Shown piece after piece: positions 26,486 to 36,273 of a stretch of DNA of 64,000 nt (position 1 is its first letter; each line of letters starts with the position of its first letter). The notes under the pieces are model-generated. The model worked only from the letters and a program-made list of their open reading frames with translations. It was not told the origin of the DNA and made no database searches. Source of the DNA: Moorena sp. SIOASIH (GTDB lineage: Bacteria > Cyanobacteriota > Cyanobacteriia > Cyanobacteriales > Coleofasciculaceae); NCBI RefSeq assembly GCF_010671925.1, contig NZ_JAAHIH010000004.1, positions 186,001 to 250,000 of the forward strand, read 5' to 3'. The translations under genes and the position numbers were made by a program.

Positions 26486-26577
26486 TAATGGGTAACGGGA
26501 ATAGGCAAAGGGTAATCGGTAATGGTACAGGAGTAATCGCAATTGCCAATTACCCATTACCTATTACCTATTACCCA
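26486..26577. repeat. Heptamer-derived imperfect hairpin
   Basis: Repeats of GGGTAAT/GGTAATG on the left and ATTACCC/TTACCTA on the right can fold back on each other. Position between a plus-strand gene and rpsU (minus) means it could end both transcripts. Confidence 0.5.
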
Positions 26578-26638
26578 CGCCTTAAAATAACGATGCTACC
26601 GGAGTGGATCTAAAAAATTAATATAGTAATCTACCCTG

Positions 26639-26839
26639 CTAGAACCGTCTTCTACGGTTTCGGAGTCTTCGACGTTCCCGATGTCTCGCAATTTCTTTAC
26701 GTTTGCGTTTTTGTGCAAATGTCTCAAAATGACGATTCTTTTTCATATCGGCAAAGATGCCAGCTTGGGAGACTTTTCGCTTAAATCGACGTAGGGCTGA
26801 CTCTAAGTGCTCATTTTCACCAACCACCACTTGGGTCAT
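26639..26839 (-). CDS. rpsU: 30S ribosomal protein S21
   Basis: Small-subunit protein of 66 residues. The N-terminus MTQVVVGENEHLESALRRFK and the very basic C-terminus ending RRLRNRRRRF are diagnostic. A strong AGGAGGA precedes ATG 26839. The RRM-protein gene lies upstream on the same strand (27539-27838). In cyanobacteria rbp and rpsU genes are often adjacent, and both are linked to temperature response, so joint regulation is likely here despite a 700-bp gap. Confidence 0.97.
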   Translation of the reverse strand: MTQVVVGENEHLESALRRFKRKVSQAGIFADMKKNRHFETFAQKRKRKEIARHRERRRLRNRRRRF

Positions 26840-27538
26840 TCAATGTCCTCCTGTTTTAATCGCTTCCGTGGTCGAATAACAAGTCATCATTCATCCCATA
26901 AGTACAGGACAGGGCAAACCTCTGATTGACTGAGAAAACTCCTACAACTGACGGAAGGTGTTGGCATCTGGCCAGTTTTTAAAACGAATGGCTCATATCT
27001 CAAGTCCGTTGAAAATCATAATCTTGCACCTGGATAGCCTGCACTCGTCTATGGCAAGGAAATCCGAATCAAGCCTGCCAAAAGCAGGCTCTCAAATCCT
27101 TATTTTTTCCTTACTCCTTGTCAAGTGGACTGTGATGGTGTACCTCCACGCTTCAGCCTGGAGAGTTTGCTACAATATCTCCCTTAAAACTGACTTTAGC
27201 TATGAGCCGTGGAATTAATGATATTGTTGGTTAACTCACACACTACAACTAGTGTGATTCTCGATCTGAACACTGCCTATTTGGGTTTTCCTACTCTAGG
27301 TCTTAAACGTTCATACTACTTCCCTTAATCAAAAAAGAAAAGAGTTTAAGATGCCTTCAATCCACTTATAGACAGCAATCCCAAGCACACTAGTATCTTC
27401 CAACTAGAGTTGGGGTTTCCTTTACCCTACCAGGATTACTCCCTAAATTCTGACGCGCAGCGTAGAAATTGACAGGGGTAAAACCCCTGCCCTGCGTTCA
27501 GATCTCAGAATTGGGTTTTGATTTGGATCTTAGCGAGC
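26840..27538 (-). other. rbp-rpsU spacer
   Basis: About 700 bp between two genes usually close together. No credible gene (the 86-codon frame at 26958-27218 has no ribosome binding site and no family features). Contains the hairpin 27473-27489. It may hold the rpsU promoter and a long untranslated leader. Confidence 0.5.
27473..27489 (-). terminator. Short hairpin downstream of rbp
   Basis: CAGGGGT / ACCCCTG, 7 bp with an AAA (TTT) loop, 50 bases past the rbp stop. No strong T tract; could end or attenuate the rbp transcript before rpsU. Confidence 0.4.
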
Positions 27539-27838
27539 TTAGTAGCGACGAGAGAAGTTATCACCTCTGCGACCGCCCCCAAATGAGTTTCTTTTTTCGC
27601 GAGGCTTGGCTTTATTGACTTTGAGATCGCGCCCCATCCATTCAGCTCCATCAAGGTCTTCAATGGCCTTCGCTTCTTCCTCCTCTGTGTTCATTTCCAC
27701 AAAAGCAAAGCCCCTGAAGCGACCTGTTTCGCGATCGGTGGGCATGTGAATTCGCTTGATTTGACCATATTCTTCAAACACAGATTTCAGATCCTCTTCT
27801 GTCACCTCACGTGCAAGGTTACCAACGTAGACAGACAT
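27539..27838 (-). CDS. RRM RNA-binding protein (cyanobacterial Rbp)
   Basis: Single RNA recognition motif protein, 99 residues. RNP2 is SVYVGNL at residues 2-8 and RNP1 is RGFAFVEM near residues 43-50. A short glycine/arginine-rich tail (GGGRRGDNFSRRY) follows, as in cold-inducible Rbp proteins. These bind single-stranded RNA and are induced by low temperature. Start ATG 27838. The 5' leader (27839-28000) is AT-rich, and cyanobacterial rbp leaders take part in cold regulation, which I cannot test here. Lies upstream of rpsU. Confidence 0.94.
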   Translation of the reverse strand: MSVYVGNLAREVTEEDLKSVFEEYGQIKRIHMPTDRETGRFRGFAFVEMNTEEEEAKAIEDLDGAEWMGRDLKVNKAKPREKRNSFGGGRRGDNFSRRY

Positions 27839-28968
27839 ACAATATCTCCAAAATTTGATTTATGCAGAGATAGAAATTTCGGAGGCATGCTTAGCAATAT
27901 GAAACAGAAGAAACCTGTCAACACTGAAAACAAAAACTGCAACCGATACCTATACTCGTCTTTTATGATAACATAGACAGTAAGGTGATTAACGTCCTAC
28001 TCGGGTTGTGCAATTAAGCTATTGTGCATTTTCATTGCATAGTTGCCAGTTTTGAAAAAACTTTTCATACCCACTCCCCCATTTCTGCCTCCCCCCTCAC
28101 AGCTGTTTTATTCTAGCCGCAAATCTGGATAAACCAGGGAAGGTGACCGAATTTGGGACTGAGCTTTTGACGGACGCTATCAGTATGTCGCTGATCAGCC
28201 CATTTGGTGATAACCCAATGCTGATCAGTAGTCGAACCAAAGTTTTTATAGCTATGTAAATTTTTGTAAATTTTTATCCCATCTAGTTGGAGCAACGATG
28301 GGCTATTTTTTAGCATTTCTTAATGTAGCACCGTTTATTTTTGAACGAACTTAAATTTTTAATACATTAATTAATATATTAACAGCTTATCCTGGCTTAT
28401 AATCCTAAGTATAAATACTCAGGATTAGTCAACGATTTGCGATTAGCCCTTCGGGCGGCGTAAGCCCCATGGCAAAATTCCCAAAATTCGTAATCTTTTA
28501 GAACTACACAATGTAGTGCGGAATGTGCGTCATAAAGTAATATCAATTCTTCAAAGGTAGACTACAGATGCAGATGGGGAGATGAGGAGATGGAGAGATG
28601 AGGAGATGGGGAGATGAAATTGATGTTTAGCCATAATTTCTCGAATTGGTATAACTTGATTGATGAAGGCAAAAGCTAAAAGCAATCCCAGCATTAGCGC
28701 CCTTATCAAGGGAGGCAAGCAAAAGACAATTTTGTATAAAAATTATCAAAAGTATTTTTTATCTATTATTTATACCGCAATTATACGGAATTTTTACGAA
28801 ATTTCACTTAATTAAAAATTACTATAAAAAATCAGAAATATTTCGTAAAATAATTTAAAAAATTAACACTATAATTGAATAAAATAAATTTTCCCTATAA
28901 CTAGCTAATAAAAGCTTTGCTTTTTGGTATTCAAGCTAGTTCAATTCAGCAAAGTATTTTTGGGAAAG
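27839..28968. other. Intergenic region with repeats
   Basis: Over 1.1 kb without a supported gene. A 67-codon minus-strand frame (28113-28316) is protein-like (WVITKWADQRHTDSV) but has no ribosome binding site or known family; it may be a fossil gene end. GAGATGGG-type octamer repeats occur at 28570-28615. 28740-28910 is very AT-rich. Confidence 0.5.
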
Positions 28969-29106
28969 GGGTGCATCTCACTTTGGTAAAGGTGCCCGTT
29001 CCACCAAGATGCCCGTTCCACCAAGATCCCCGTTCCACCAGGATGCCCGTTCCACCAGGATGCCCGTTCCACCCACCGGATCAAACAGCTTTAATGAGAT
29101 GCACCC
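28969..29106. repeat. MITE-like element with GGGTGCATCTCA ends
   Basis: 138 bp bounded by GGGTGCATCTCA (28969-28980) and its inverse TGAGATGCACCC (29095-29106). The interior is a minisatellite of about 18 bp (TGCCCGTTCCACCAAGA type, five copies, 28996-29072). The right end read inward, GGGTGCATCTCATTAAAGC, is identical over 19 bases to the left end of the element at 61785-61926. Downstream 29107-29455 is an AT-rich spacer. Confidence 0.75.
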
Positions 29107-29455
29107 TGGTAAAGTAACTCCCTACTTAGATTTAGCACATGTTTATAGATGAATGAACAGATATAGGGTTGTAAAATTAGATGTAAAACTAGGATTTATC
29201 GTAAAAGCAAACAGGCAATATGCAAGAGGCAATATTAAAAATAAATACAAGCATTTTTGGGTTTTATGATAAAAAATAATTCGGTTTTTTTATCTATTTT
29301 GTTTGGCTATCTCTAGTAAAAAAATACGAAAATAATTCAGTAGGATTTGACTGGGTAATGAGAGATTGAGAAATATATTTCTCACCTCATCACTCTATCA
29401 CTTCATCATTTGTAGTTTGAATAAATGAAATTGATATCAAAGATAGGAGTCTTGA

Positions 29456-30418
29456 ATGATTACTTCACCAAAAGTCAGTGTTATCGTTCCTGCTTATAAC
29501 GTTCGGTCGTACATTTCGGAAGCGCTAGTCTCTCTTGAGCGTCAGTCTTATCGAGAATTTGAAGTCCTGATTGTTGACGACGGCTCTACTGATGATACCG
29601 CTGAACTGGTTAAACCGTTTTGTCGGCGGGATTCACGCTTTGAGTTATTGCAGAAGTCCAATGGAGGACTCTCATCGGCTCGTAACTATGGCATCCGTCA
29701 TGCTCGTGCTAGCTACATCGCTCTACTAGATGCAGATGATCTCTACAAGCCGGACAAACTAGCTAACCATGTGGCTGTACTGGATCGGGAACCAGAGGTA
29801 GGGGTTGTCTACAGTGCCTCACAAGCAATCCGTGATGATGGAAGTCCCACGATCATGCGTTTGAGCGGTAAGCCAGTTATGTCTGACCCACTCCTAGCGC
29901 TACTGTGCAAGAATTTCATTGGTCATGGTTCTAATGGTGTATTCCGAAGCTGTCTAGTGGATGAAGTCGGGGAATTTGACGAAGGGCTACGCAGTTCAGA
30001 AGATATAGATTTCTGGTTAAGAATTGCCGCTACGGGACGCTGGCGTTTTGATCGGGAGCCAAAAGTCCTGTGTTGCTACCGAGTTCGTCCTTCTGGACTT
30101 TCTTTTAATATAGCACAAATGCAGCATTCTCATGAACAGGTACTTAAATCAGCTTATGAACGCTCTCCAGAATTGGTAGAGAAAGTATTGCCGACCGCTT
30201 ACGCCTATATGTATCGCTACCTAGCTAGATTATCTTTAACTGCTGGTGATGCAGCTAAAGCTGTTCACTTTATTAACCAAGCGTTAGCTGCCAATAGCTC
30301 AATCTTCTATCGCGATCCGCGATCGCTCCTGACGCTGGTAGCTGTACGTCTGGCACCACTAGCCAAGCTGGTGATTAAGCGATCGCTTGGCTCCGTAGAA
30401 TACACAGCAAACAACTAA
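29456..30418 (+). CDS. GT2-family glycosyltransferase
   Basis: 320 residues. The GT-A start is VSVIVPAYNVRSYISEALVSL, with IVDDGSTDDT (donor binding), GGLSSARNYGIRHA, and the DxD-type ALLDADDLYKPDK near residue 95. An SSEDIDFWLRIAATG motif (the ED of inverting GT2 enzymes) follows near residue 180. The C-terminal 100 residues are helical (a TPR-like SLTAGDAAKAVHFINQAL stretch). Start ATG 29456. Precedes the flippase gene, with a repeat element between them, and probably builds the repeat unit exported by it. Confidence 0.93.
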   Translation: MITSPKVSVIVPAYNVRSYISEALVSLERQSYREFEVLIVDDGSTDDTAELVKPFCRRDSRFELLQKSNGGLSSARNYGIRHARASYIALLDADDLYKPDKLANHVAVLDREPEVGVVYSASQAIRDDGSPTIMRLSGKPVMSDPLLALLCKNFIGHGSNGVFRSCLVDEVGEFDEGLRSSEDIDFWLRIAATGRWRFDREPKVLCCYRVRPSGLSFNIAQMQHSHEQVLKSAYERSPELVEKVLPTAYAYMYRYLARLSLTAGDAAKAVHFINQALAANSSIFYRDPRSLLTLVAVRLAPLAKLVIKRSLGSVEYTANN

Positions 30419-30424
30419 AAATTT

Positions 30425-30604
30425 GGCGTTGCGTCAGTCTTTGAATGAATAGGAGTAGAGTGGGCATCCTGCCCGCCCCAAAATATATTGAAACTGGCAA
30501 GATGCCAGTTCTACCAAGATGCCAGTTCCACGCCTGATGCCCATTCTACGACAAGATGCCTATTCCACCTCACTCTTAAAATCATTTCATTATTAAGCAA
30601 CGCC
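30425..30604. repeat. Inverted-repeat element GGCGTTGC...GCAACGCC
   Basis: 180 bp with ends GGCGTTGC (30425-30432) and GCAACGCC (30597-30604), flanked by A/T runs that extend the match. Inside are GTAGAGTGGGCATCCTGCCC and AACTGGCAAGATGCCAGTT. The same modules occur in inverse orientation at 60949-61087. Starts 7 bp after the stop codon of the GT2 gene. Confidence 0.7.
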
Positions 30605-30702
30605 AAAAATTTTGTATTAGTCATGAGTCATTGGTCATTGGCCTTTGACGTGCAAGCCTTTTACATGCAAGTCTTTTGTCCTTTCCAAACCTTGCTAACC
30701 TA

Positions 30703-32142
30703 ATGAAACTCAGCTCGTTACTCACAAGTGGGTTCTGGACAACATACGGAGCCCTCGGGACACGTCTGCTGGTATTGCTAAGTAACCTGATACTAGCAAG
30801 GTTGCTGTTGCCATCTGAATTTGGGGTGATTAGCGTTGCCTATATTTTTTGGTCTTTCCTGAATTTGTTCACCCAAGGCACCATCAACTCTTTTATTGTC
30901 TACAAGGGCATTGAAGACCAGCGTTATTTAAATACAACATACACAATTGCTATTGCCAGGGGATTGATGTTGGCAGTGGCAATGGTGGCGATATCTCCCC
31001 TAGCGGCTAACTTTTTCGGTGTACCACAGCTGGTATGGATTCTGATCGTGTTCGCCTTTAATCTGGTGGTGGCTTCTATCCAGTCTGTTTATCAGGGAGT
31101 ACTCACTAGACAGATGAGGTATCGGGAAATAGCCCATGCTACCATAATCGCCTCGTTAGTGCGAGTAGTCTCTACCACTGGTTGCGCCTTTATCGGTTTG
31201 AGCTACTGGTCATTTGTGGTGGGAGATGCTGCTTTTTGGTTTATAGAGTATTGGATTAGTCGTCGTCATGTAGAACACAAATTCCGCTTACAGATTGATC
31301 CACAGGCTAGCTCAGAAGTCTTGTCGTTCTGTTTTGGTGCCACTGGCTCCAGTTTGGGATTTTATGTAAATGCCAATGGTGACAACTTTGTAATTGGTAA
31401 ACTGCTGGGTAATACTAATTTGGGATACTACAACTTTGCTTACCAATTGACCCAGACAATTAACACTGTAATGGGTGAGGTGATTAATCAGGTAGGAATG
31501 TCTTCATTCGCCCAGTTAGAGAATGACGAACAGCAGCAAAGTGTTCTAGTCACAATGGTTGAACAAATGGCTTTCCTGGGGGCTCCTCTATACGCCTTAT
31601 TTTTTTTAGTGGTAGACGATCAGGTCATCTCTATGATATTTGGCCAGAAGTGGGTGCCAGCCTGCCAGGTGATTCCTTTGTTACTTGTGTTTGCTTACTT
31701 TAGGCTGATCAATAATTCACTGATTAATATGCTTGCAGCAAAAGGCAGAACTGGGATTAACGCCAAGGTTAACCTTATGATTGCTCCCGTAGCTTTCTTG
31801 AGCTTTATCATTGGTGCTGAGCAAGCAGGACTAATTGGGGTGGGAATTGCAGTTGCTTTCGTGCTAGGAATTGTCTGGACAATCTACTGGTGGTGGGTAG
31901 GTTGCCGAGCACTAGGTTGGCCATTAATGAAGTTTTTACTTCCGTGCTTTAAAGCTGCTCTGATTGTACTGCTAGCAATTGTGAGTTGTCTAGGTTTACC
32001 AACAATCCTGAAGCCCTTCCTATTTATGAGTCTCTATATCGTCTGTATGCGCCTGATCGCTGCCAAACAATTTTTTAGTTACCAGTCTCTACTAGGGAAA
32101 TTGGCTAATCAGCTGACAAAGTTAGGTAAAAGTCAGTTATAG
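30703..32142 (+). CDS. Wzx-type polysaccharide flippase (MOP/PST)
   Basis: Inner-membrane exporter that flips undecaprenyl-linked oligosaccharides. About 480 residues with 12-14 hydrophobic segments, beginning LTSGFWTTYGALGTRLLVLLSN as in lipopolysaccharide biosynthesis-type flippases. A characteristic loop YVNANGDNFVIGKLLGNTNLGYYNFAYQL lies in the middle. I start at ATG 30703 (MKLSSLLTSG); a TTG at 30676 would add nine residues. Between a GT2 gene and a Wzy-type polymerase, the usual context of Wzx. Substrate unknown. Confidence 0.92.
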   Translation: MKLSSLLTSGFWTTYGALGTRLLVLLSNLILARLLLPSEFGVISVAYIFWSFLNLFTQGTINSFIVYKGIEDQRYLNTTYTIAIARGLMLAVAMVAISPLAANFFGVPQLVWILIVFAFNLVVASIQSVYQGVLTRQMRYREIAHATIIASLVRVVSTTGCAFIGLSYWSFVVGDAAFWFIEYWISRRHVEHKFRLQIDPQASSEVLSFCFGATGSSLGFYVNANGDNFVIGKLLGNTNLGYYNFAYQLTQTINTVMGEVINQVGMSSFAQLENDEQQQSVLVTMVEQMAFLGAPLYALFFLVVDDQVISMIFGQKWVPACQVIPLLLVFAYFRLINNSLINMLAAKGRTGINAKVNLMIAPVAFLSFIIGAEQAGLIGVGIAVAFVLGIVWTIYWWWVGCRALGWPLMKFLLPCFKAALIVLLAIVSCLGLPTILKPFLFMSLYIVCMRLIAAKQFFSYQSLLGKLANQLTKLGKSQL

Positions 32143-32750
32143 CGTTTGTCTCTGGGTTGTAAACACACTTCTTGGGGCAAAAGGCATGCATGCTAGAGGC
32201 AAAAGGCAATAGGGGAAAGAGATCCGGAGTTTTATTGTCCAATAAAAAAATACCTCCTAGGTTTACATCTCAAATACAAACGCGCTTATCAGCTAATAAT
32301 TCAGTAAATTTACTGAAGGTTAGGTTAACCGAATGTACTGTTTAATCGGTAATTTCTCTAATCTAAATTAAGGCATTAAATAGGCACAATGTTATTGTGG
32401 CTGCTCATATATAGCAGTTATCACTTGAGTGATGTAAAAAGTCATGGATTGTAGGGAGTAGGGAGTAGGAATCCCCTCTTCCTTAATCAGGGGGGAAGAA
32501 AATTGACTGTACCTCATAAGTATGATCAACGCTATCAAACAATACTGTTATGGAAACGGCAAAACCTTGCGGTGCGACCCGTTCGCGAATTAAATTCTTA
32601 ATGGGTCAAGCGCACCGGAGGGGCTATCAATACAAATAAAAAAGGAAAAATAACAGCCAAAACAACACTATAAACGAACGAAGCTAGCAGATTTAAATCA
32701 CTCTCATATAATGAACGTGCTCTAAAACATCAAAGTATGGACTGTTAACT
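32143..32750. other. Spacer wzx/wzy
   Basis: 608 bp. Contains GGGAGTA heptamers (about 32454-32470) and 'aaaaggca' repeats. The segment 32560-32625 (GCGGTGCGACCCGTTCGCGAA core) is a palindromic repeat related to those in tnpB. No gene seen. Confidence 0.5.
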
Positions 32751-34079
32751 ATGACCTCTAGCATACCAGATTTCCAGACCAGAAACTTTAAACTGGGTGC
32801 CATGTCATTTCCAGAAAAAGTTATTTACTGGATAATTGTGCTAACACCGCTCTGGTGGTTGTTGGGAATACAAACACTCTTCTACCCAGCGGTAGTTGTT
32901 GGTTTGTTAGGAGTAAACTTTGATATCGACAAACTCACTAGAAGATCGATACCCGCCTGTATCTGGGCTTGGTTAGGTATGGCTATAGTCATGGTCTGGA
33001 CTGCTACGTTTGGTCTCGATGACGTAGGGTTTGCCTTCCAGAGAATTGCTGCTACCTTCGTAACTTTTTTCAAGAGCTACTGTTTAATTGTTACGGCACT
33101 GCTCTTACCATTCTGGCATGAAATCAGGGTTAAGGTGGTGACCCGTGCTGTAGCTTGGATGGCAACAGGATATTTAGTGACTATCGCCATTGAGATGGTC
33201 ATGCTGGCAGTGGGACTAGGCAAAGAACCTTTTCTACCGCCCTTAGCGCGTCTGATTCCCGGCGGTGCTCTGAGTTTGCTAGTTACATTTGCTGACTTAC
33301 AACCTTTTTTTGGTATCCCGTTACCCAGGACAGTTCTTTACACCCCAGACCCCCCCATTGTAGGGGTGTGCTCGATTCTAAGTTTTTTCATCTGCTTGGG
33401 TGAAGAAAACCGCCGCTTACGTCAAATATCTGTAGCGGGTTGTTTAACGGCTCTGCTAATTAGTTTTAGTCGTTTATCCTGGGTTTCCTTTGTGATCGCA
33501 TTGGTGATTACAGCTTGTTTCCGCAGCAGTTTGGCTCGTCAAGGTTCTTTATGGATTGGTTCATTAAGCTCATTACTTTGTGCTATTTTGGGAGGTTTGA
33601 CCTTAAGTGATTTAGTAAAAAAGCCCCTAGAAATCTTCAATAGTGCTCGTGCCGAATCCTCTAAAGACCGGGAACTGGTGGTTACTAAAACCCTTGAGGC
33701 TTGGCAACAACGCCCCTGGATGGGATGGGGAATTATACAAGGCTCAGTCAAATGGTATATCTACGACATTGTTTTGGGTTCCTTTTCAACTTACGCCTCA
33801 GTTCTTTATTTGCACGGCATCATTGGCTTTATCTTTTTCTTAGCTGCCCTAGGTTCAACCCTTTGGAGTACTTGGACTCCAGCGATTCGTGGTAACCATA
33901 ATTGCCAGTGGGCATTTGCGAGTCTGGTGGCTTTGTACATGCTTCTCAACGGAACACCATTGACCTGGATGGCAGTGTATTTGTGGTATTTTTGGGTCTG
34001 GTTAGGGGCAATTCTTGCCGAAATACAGCGAAATGAGCAGTTTGTCTCTCGATGGGAGCAGTTATCTGGCAGAACTTGA
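32751..34079 (+). CDS. O-antigen polymerase/ligase-like membrane protein
   Basis: 442 residues with about ten membrane helices and a long periplasmic loop containing SRLSWVSFVIALVITAC and the Wzy_C-type stretch KTLEAWQQRPWMGWGIIQGS. This pattern marks the O-antigen ligase/polymerase superfamily. In a Wzx/Wzy pathway it would polymerise repeat units in the periplasm. Ligase and polymerase cannot be told apart by sequence; the neighbours (flippase upstream, Wzc-like downstream) favour polymerase. Start ATG 32751. Confidence 0.85.
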   Translation: MTSSIPDFQTRNFKLGAMSFPEKVIYWIIVLTPLWWLLGIQTLFYPAVVVGLLGVNFDIDKLTRRSIPACIWAWLGMAIVMVWTATFGLDDVGFAFQRIAATFVTFFKSYCLIVTALLLPFWHEIRVKVVTRAVAWMATGYLVTIAIEMVMLAVGLGKEPFLPPLARLIPGGALSLLVTFADLQPFFGIPLPRTVLYTPDPPIVGVCSILSFFICLGEENRRLRQISVAGCLTALLISFSRLSWVSFVIALVITACFRSSLARQGSLWIGSLSSLLCAILGGLTLSDLVKKPLEIFNSARAESSKDRELVVTKTLEAWQQRPWMGWGIIQGSVKWYIYDIVLGSFSTYASVLYLHGIIGFIFFLAALGSTLWSTWTPAIRGNHNCQWAFASLVALYMLLNGTPLTWMAVYLWYFWVWLGAILAEIQRNEQFVSRWEQLSGRT

Positions 34080-34242
34080 ATATCTGGAAAAACTTGAAAA
34101 TGGAAAATGGAAAATTGAAAAAAGTTAGACTTTTATTTATTTGGAACTATTGATTTACTAGGTATTATTTAAACATTTTTTTAAATTAATTATTTTATAA
34201 TTTAACAGTTGTTAAACGATTGTAATCGTTGGAATATATTTT

Positions 34243-36270
34243 ATGAAAAAAGTAGCTGCGATCCTGAATAGACATTGGACACTTTTATTAGTTTTTAATT
34301 CTTTGGTGCTGGGAGCTAGCTTTGGAGCCTTTTCTTTATTAAAGCCTTTTTGGATTGCTAAAGCACAGCTCATTCTACCAGAAACAGGCAAGTTACAAGC
34401 TAGTTTAGGAACTCTTGGTTCATTAACTAAGGGGGATTCTAAATTGGCGACTAAGAGTCATCCTCTGAATATGCAGGCATCTATTCTAACCAGTGATGCT
34501 TTGATGAGGCGCTTGTTGGAGTCTGACCCAGAGAAAACTGATTTTCAAAGGCTGGTTCAATACAAAAAGTTGTTCGCGATATCTCCTGACCAGGAATCGA
34601 CTACGATCTGGTTGAATGCCAGTGGAGATAGTCCAGAATTAGCAAGAGATCGAGTCAAGGCACTGATCAGTGCGTATCAGGAGCGTCTGAATGAACTGCG
34701 TCAAGCAGATGGTACCACTAGGGTTGAGTTCAATAAGAAAGCGCTGGAGCGAGCTAAACAAAAATTGGATCAGTCTCAGGAGGCATTAGCAAAGTTTCAG
34801 GAATCCTCTGGTTTAGTGAATAGCAAAGCCCAAACTGAAGGACTGGTGAGGGCAATTACTGATCTGAGTATTAGCCAAGCTCAGGCTCAAGCTGAAGCTC
34901 AAGCTAGTCAACATCAGCTTCAAATCCTATCGACTCGCTTGGGTCTTACTCCTAAGCAAGCAATCCGCTCTCTAGGTCTGGCAGAAAACCGGGATTACCA
35001 GTTTGTGCGGCAGCAGTTGACTGAACTGGAAGCCACTTTGGTCAAAGCTCAAGCTACTTATACCTATGCTCATCCCGAGATCCAAAATCTGCTGCTACAA
35101 CGTGAGCAGTTGCAGCAGCAGATTCAACAGTACATCTTTCTAGCAGCTGGTGATACTTTAGTAGACCCGACGCTAACTGATAGTGCTCAAGGAAGAGCGA
35201 TGTTAATCCAGCAACTGATTCTGGCGGAAAGTGCTGCTAGTGGTCAACAACAACAGGCTGAGCAATTACAGCAGCAGATTGACCAGATGAAAAGTACTTT
35301 AACGGTGATTCCTGTCCATCAGTCTAGGCTGCTGGAACTAACGCGACAGTACGATGTGGCTGCGGGAGTCTATAACGGTTTAGTTGCTCAAATGGAGCAA
35401 GTCAATCTTGATGCGTTTAGTGCTTATCCCAATGTACAGGTGCTTGACCCTCCCACTGTTGACGAGAAGCCTGCTGGTCCGAAGAAGTTGTTAATCATAG
35501 CTAATGGTTTTCTGGCATCGGCAGTGGGTAGTATAGCGCTGGTATTGCTGCTAGAACGGCGCAACCCACTGCTGAGCCCCAAAGACTTACAGGCAATCAA
35601 GTTCCCGATGGTGGTCAATATCCCTCATCTGAGGCACGCTGGTATGGGATTAGAGCTGGGTACAGAAACGGATGTAGAGTTTCAGCGACTAGCATCGGTG
35701 ATTAGCTTACGCTCTGGGGAAGACCGTCGCATCTTGATTACTAGCGCGATGGTCTCAGAAGGCAAAACTACTGTCACTCTGGGATTAGCGACAGCTCTGG
35801 TAGATTTAGGGTTTCGGGTCTTGGTGGTGGATGGAGATTTCCGACAGGCAACCCTTTCTCAGCGCTTGGGTCATGACCATGACCCCCTAAAACCCGGACA
35901 GCCGGTGAAGATTCAACCGAGTCTTGACTTACTGCCTACCTCCCACAAAAAAGGCAAAATTGTGGAGCTGGTGACTCAGGGGAAATTTGAACAGAGCCTA
36001 GCTACTGCGGAGGAATCGGGTGACTATGACTATGTTTTGATTGACAGTGCTCCGGTCAGTATGACCAGTGAAACTGCCCTGATGGCTGCTGTCATCCGTA
36101 ATTTGTTGTTTGTTGTTCGACCTGAGATTAGTAAGCGTGACTTTGTGAGTGACAGCTTGGAACAACTGGCTCAGCACAATGCTCAACTGTTGGGTTTGGT
36201 GGTGAATGGGGTAGAAACTAAGTCCAGACCCTACTTGTACAGATCTAGTGATACTTTAGTGAAGTCATAA
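34243..36270 (+). CDS. Wzc-like chain-length/BY-kinase fusion protein
   Basis: 675 residues. A Wzz domain with an N-terminal membrane helix (LLLVFNSLVLGASFGAFSLL) is followed by a long periplasmic coiled coil rich in Gln/Glu (residues 150-380). A second helix (residues 410-430) precedes a cytoplasmic ATPase. The Walker A is SEGKTTVTLGLA (G507-K508-T509), the A' motif is VLVVDGDFRQ, and Walker B is YVLIDSAPVS. The C-terminus has only two tyrosines (RPYLYRSS) rather than a tyrosine-rich cluster, so autophosphorylation may be limited. Controls chain length and export of the polysaccharide. The stop codon is 3 bp from the GH39-like gene, so the two are one operon. Confidence 0.93.
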   Translation: MKKVAAILNRHWTLLLVFNSLVLGASFGAFSLLKPFWIAKAQLILPETGKLQASLGTLGSLTKGDSKLATKSHPLNMQASILTSDALMRRLLESDPEKTDFQRLVQYKKLFAISPDQESTTIWLNASGDSPELARDRVKALISAYQERLNELRQADGTTRVEFNKKALERAKQKLDQSQEALAKFQESSGLVNSKAQTEGLVRAITDLSISQAQAQAEAQASQHQLQILSTRLGLTPKQAIRSLGLAENRDYQFVRQQLTELEATLVKAQATYTYAHPEIQNLLLQREQLQQQIQQYIFLAAGDTLVDPTLTDSAQGRAMLIQQLILAESAASGQQQQAEQLQQQIDQMKSTLTVIPVHQSRLLELTRQYDVAAGVYNGLVAQMEQVNLDAFSAYPNVQVLDPPTVDEKPAGPKKLLIIANGFLASAVGSIALVLLLERRNPLLSPKDLQAIKFPMVVNIPHLRHAGMGLELGTETDVEFQRLASVISLRSGEDRRILITSAMVSEGKTTVTLGLATALVDLGFRVLVVDGDFRQATLSQRLGHDHDPLKPGQPVKIQPSLDLLPTSHKKGKIVELVTQGKFEQSLATAEESGDYDYVLIDSAPVSMTSETALMAAVIRNLLFVVRPEISKRDFVSDSLEQLAQHNAQLLGLVVNGVETKSRPYLYRSSDTLVKS

Positions 36271-36273
36271 GCG

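Noticed and set aside
28113..28316. 67-codon minus-strand frame with protein-like composition
   Set aside because: No start signal and no recognised family; at most a gene remnant.
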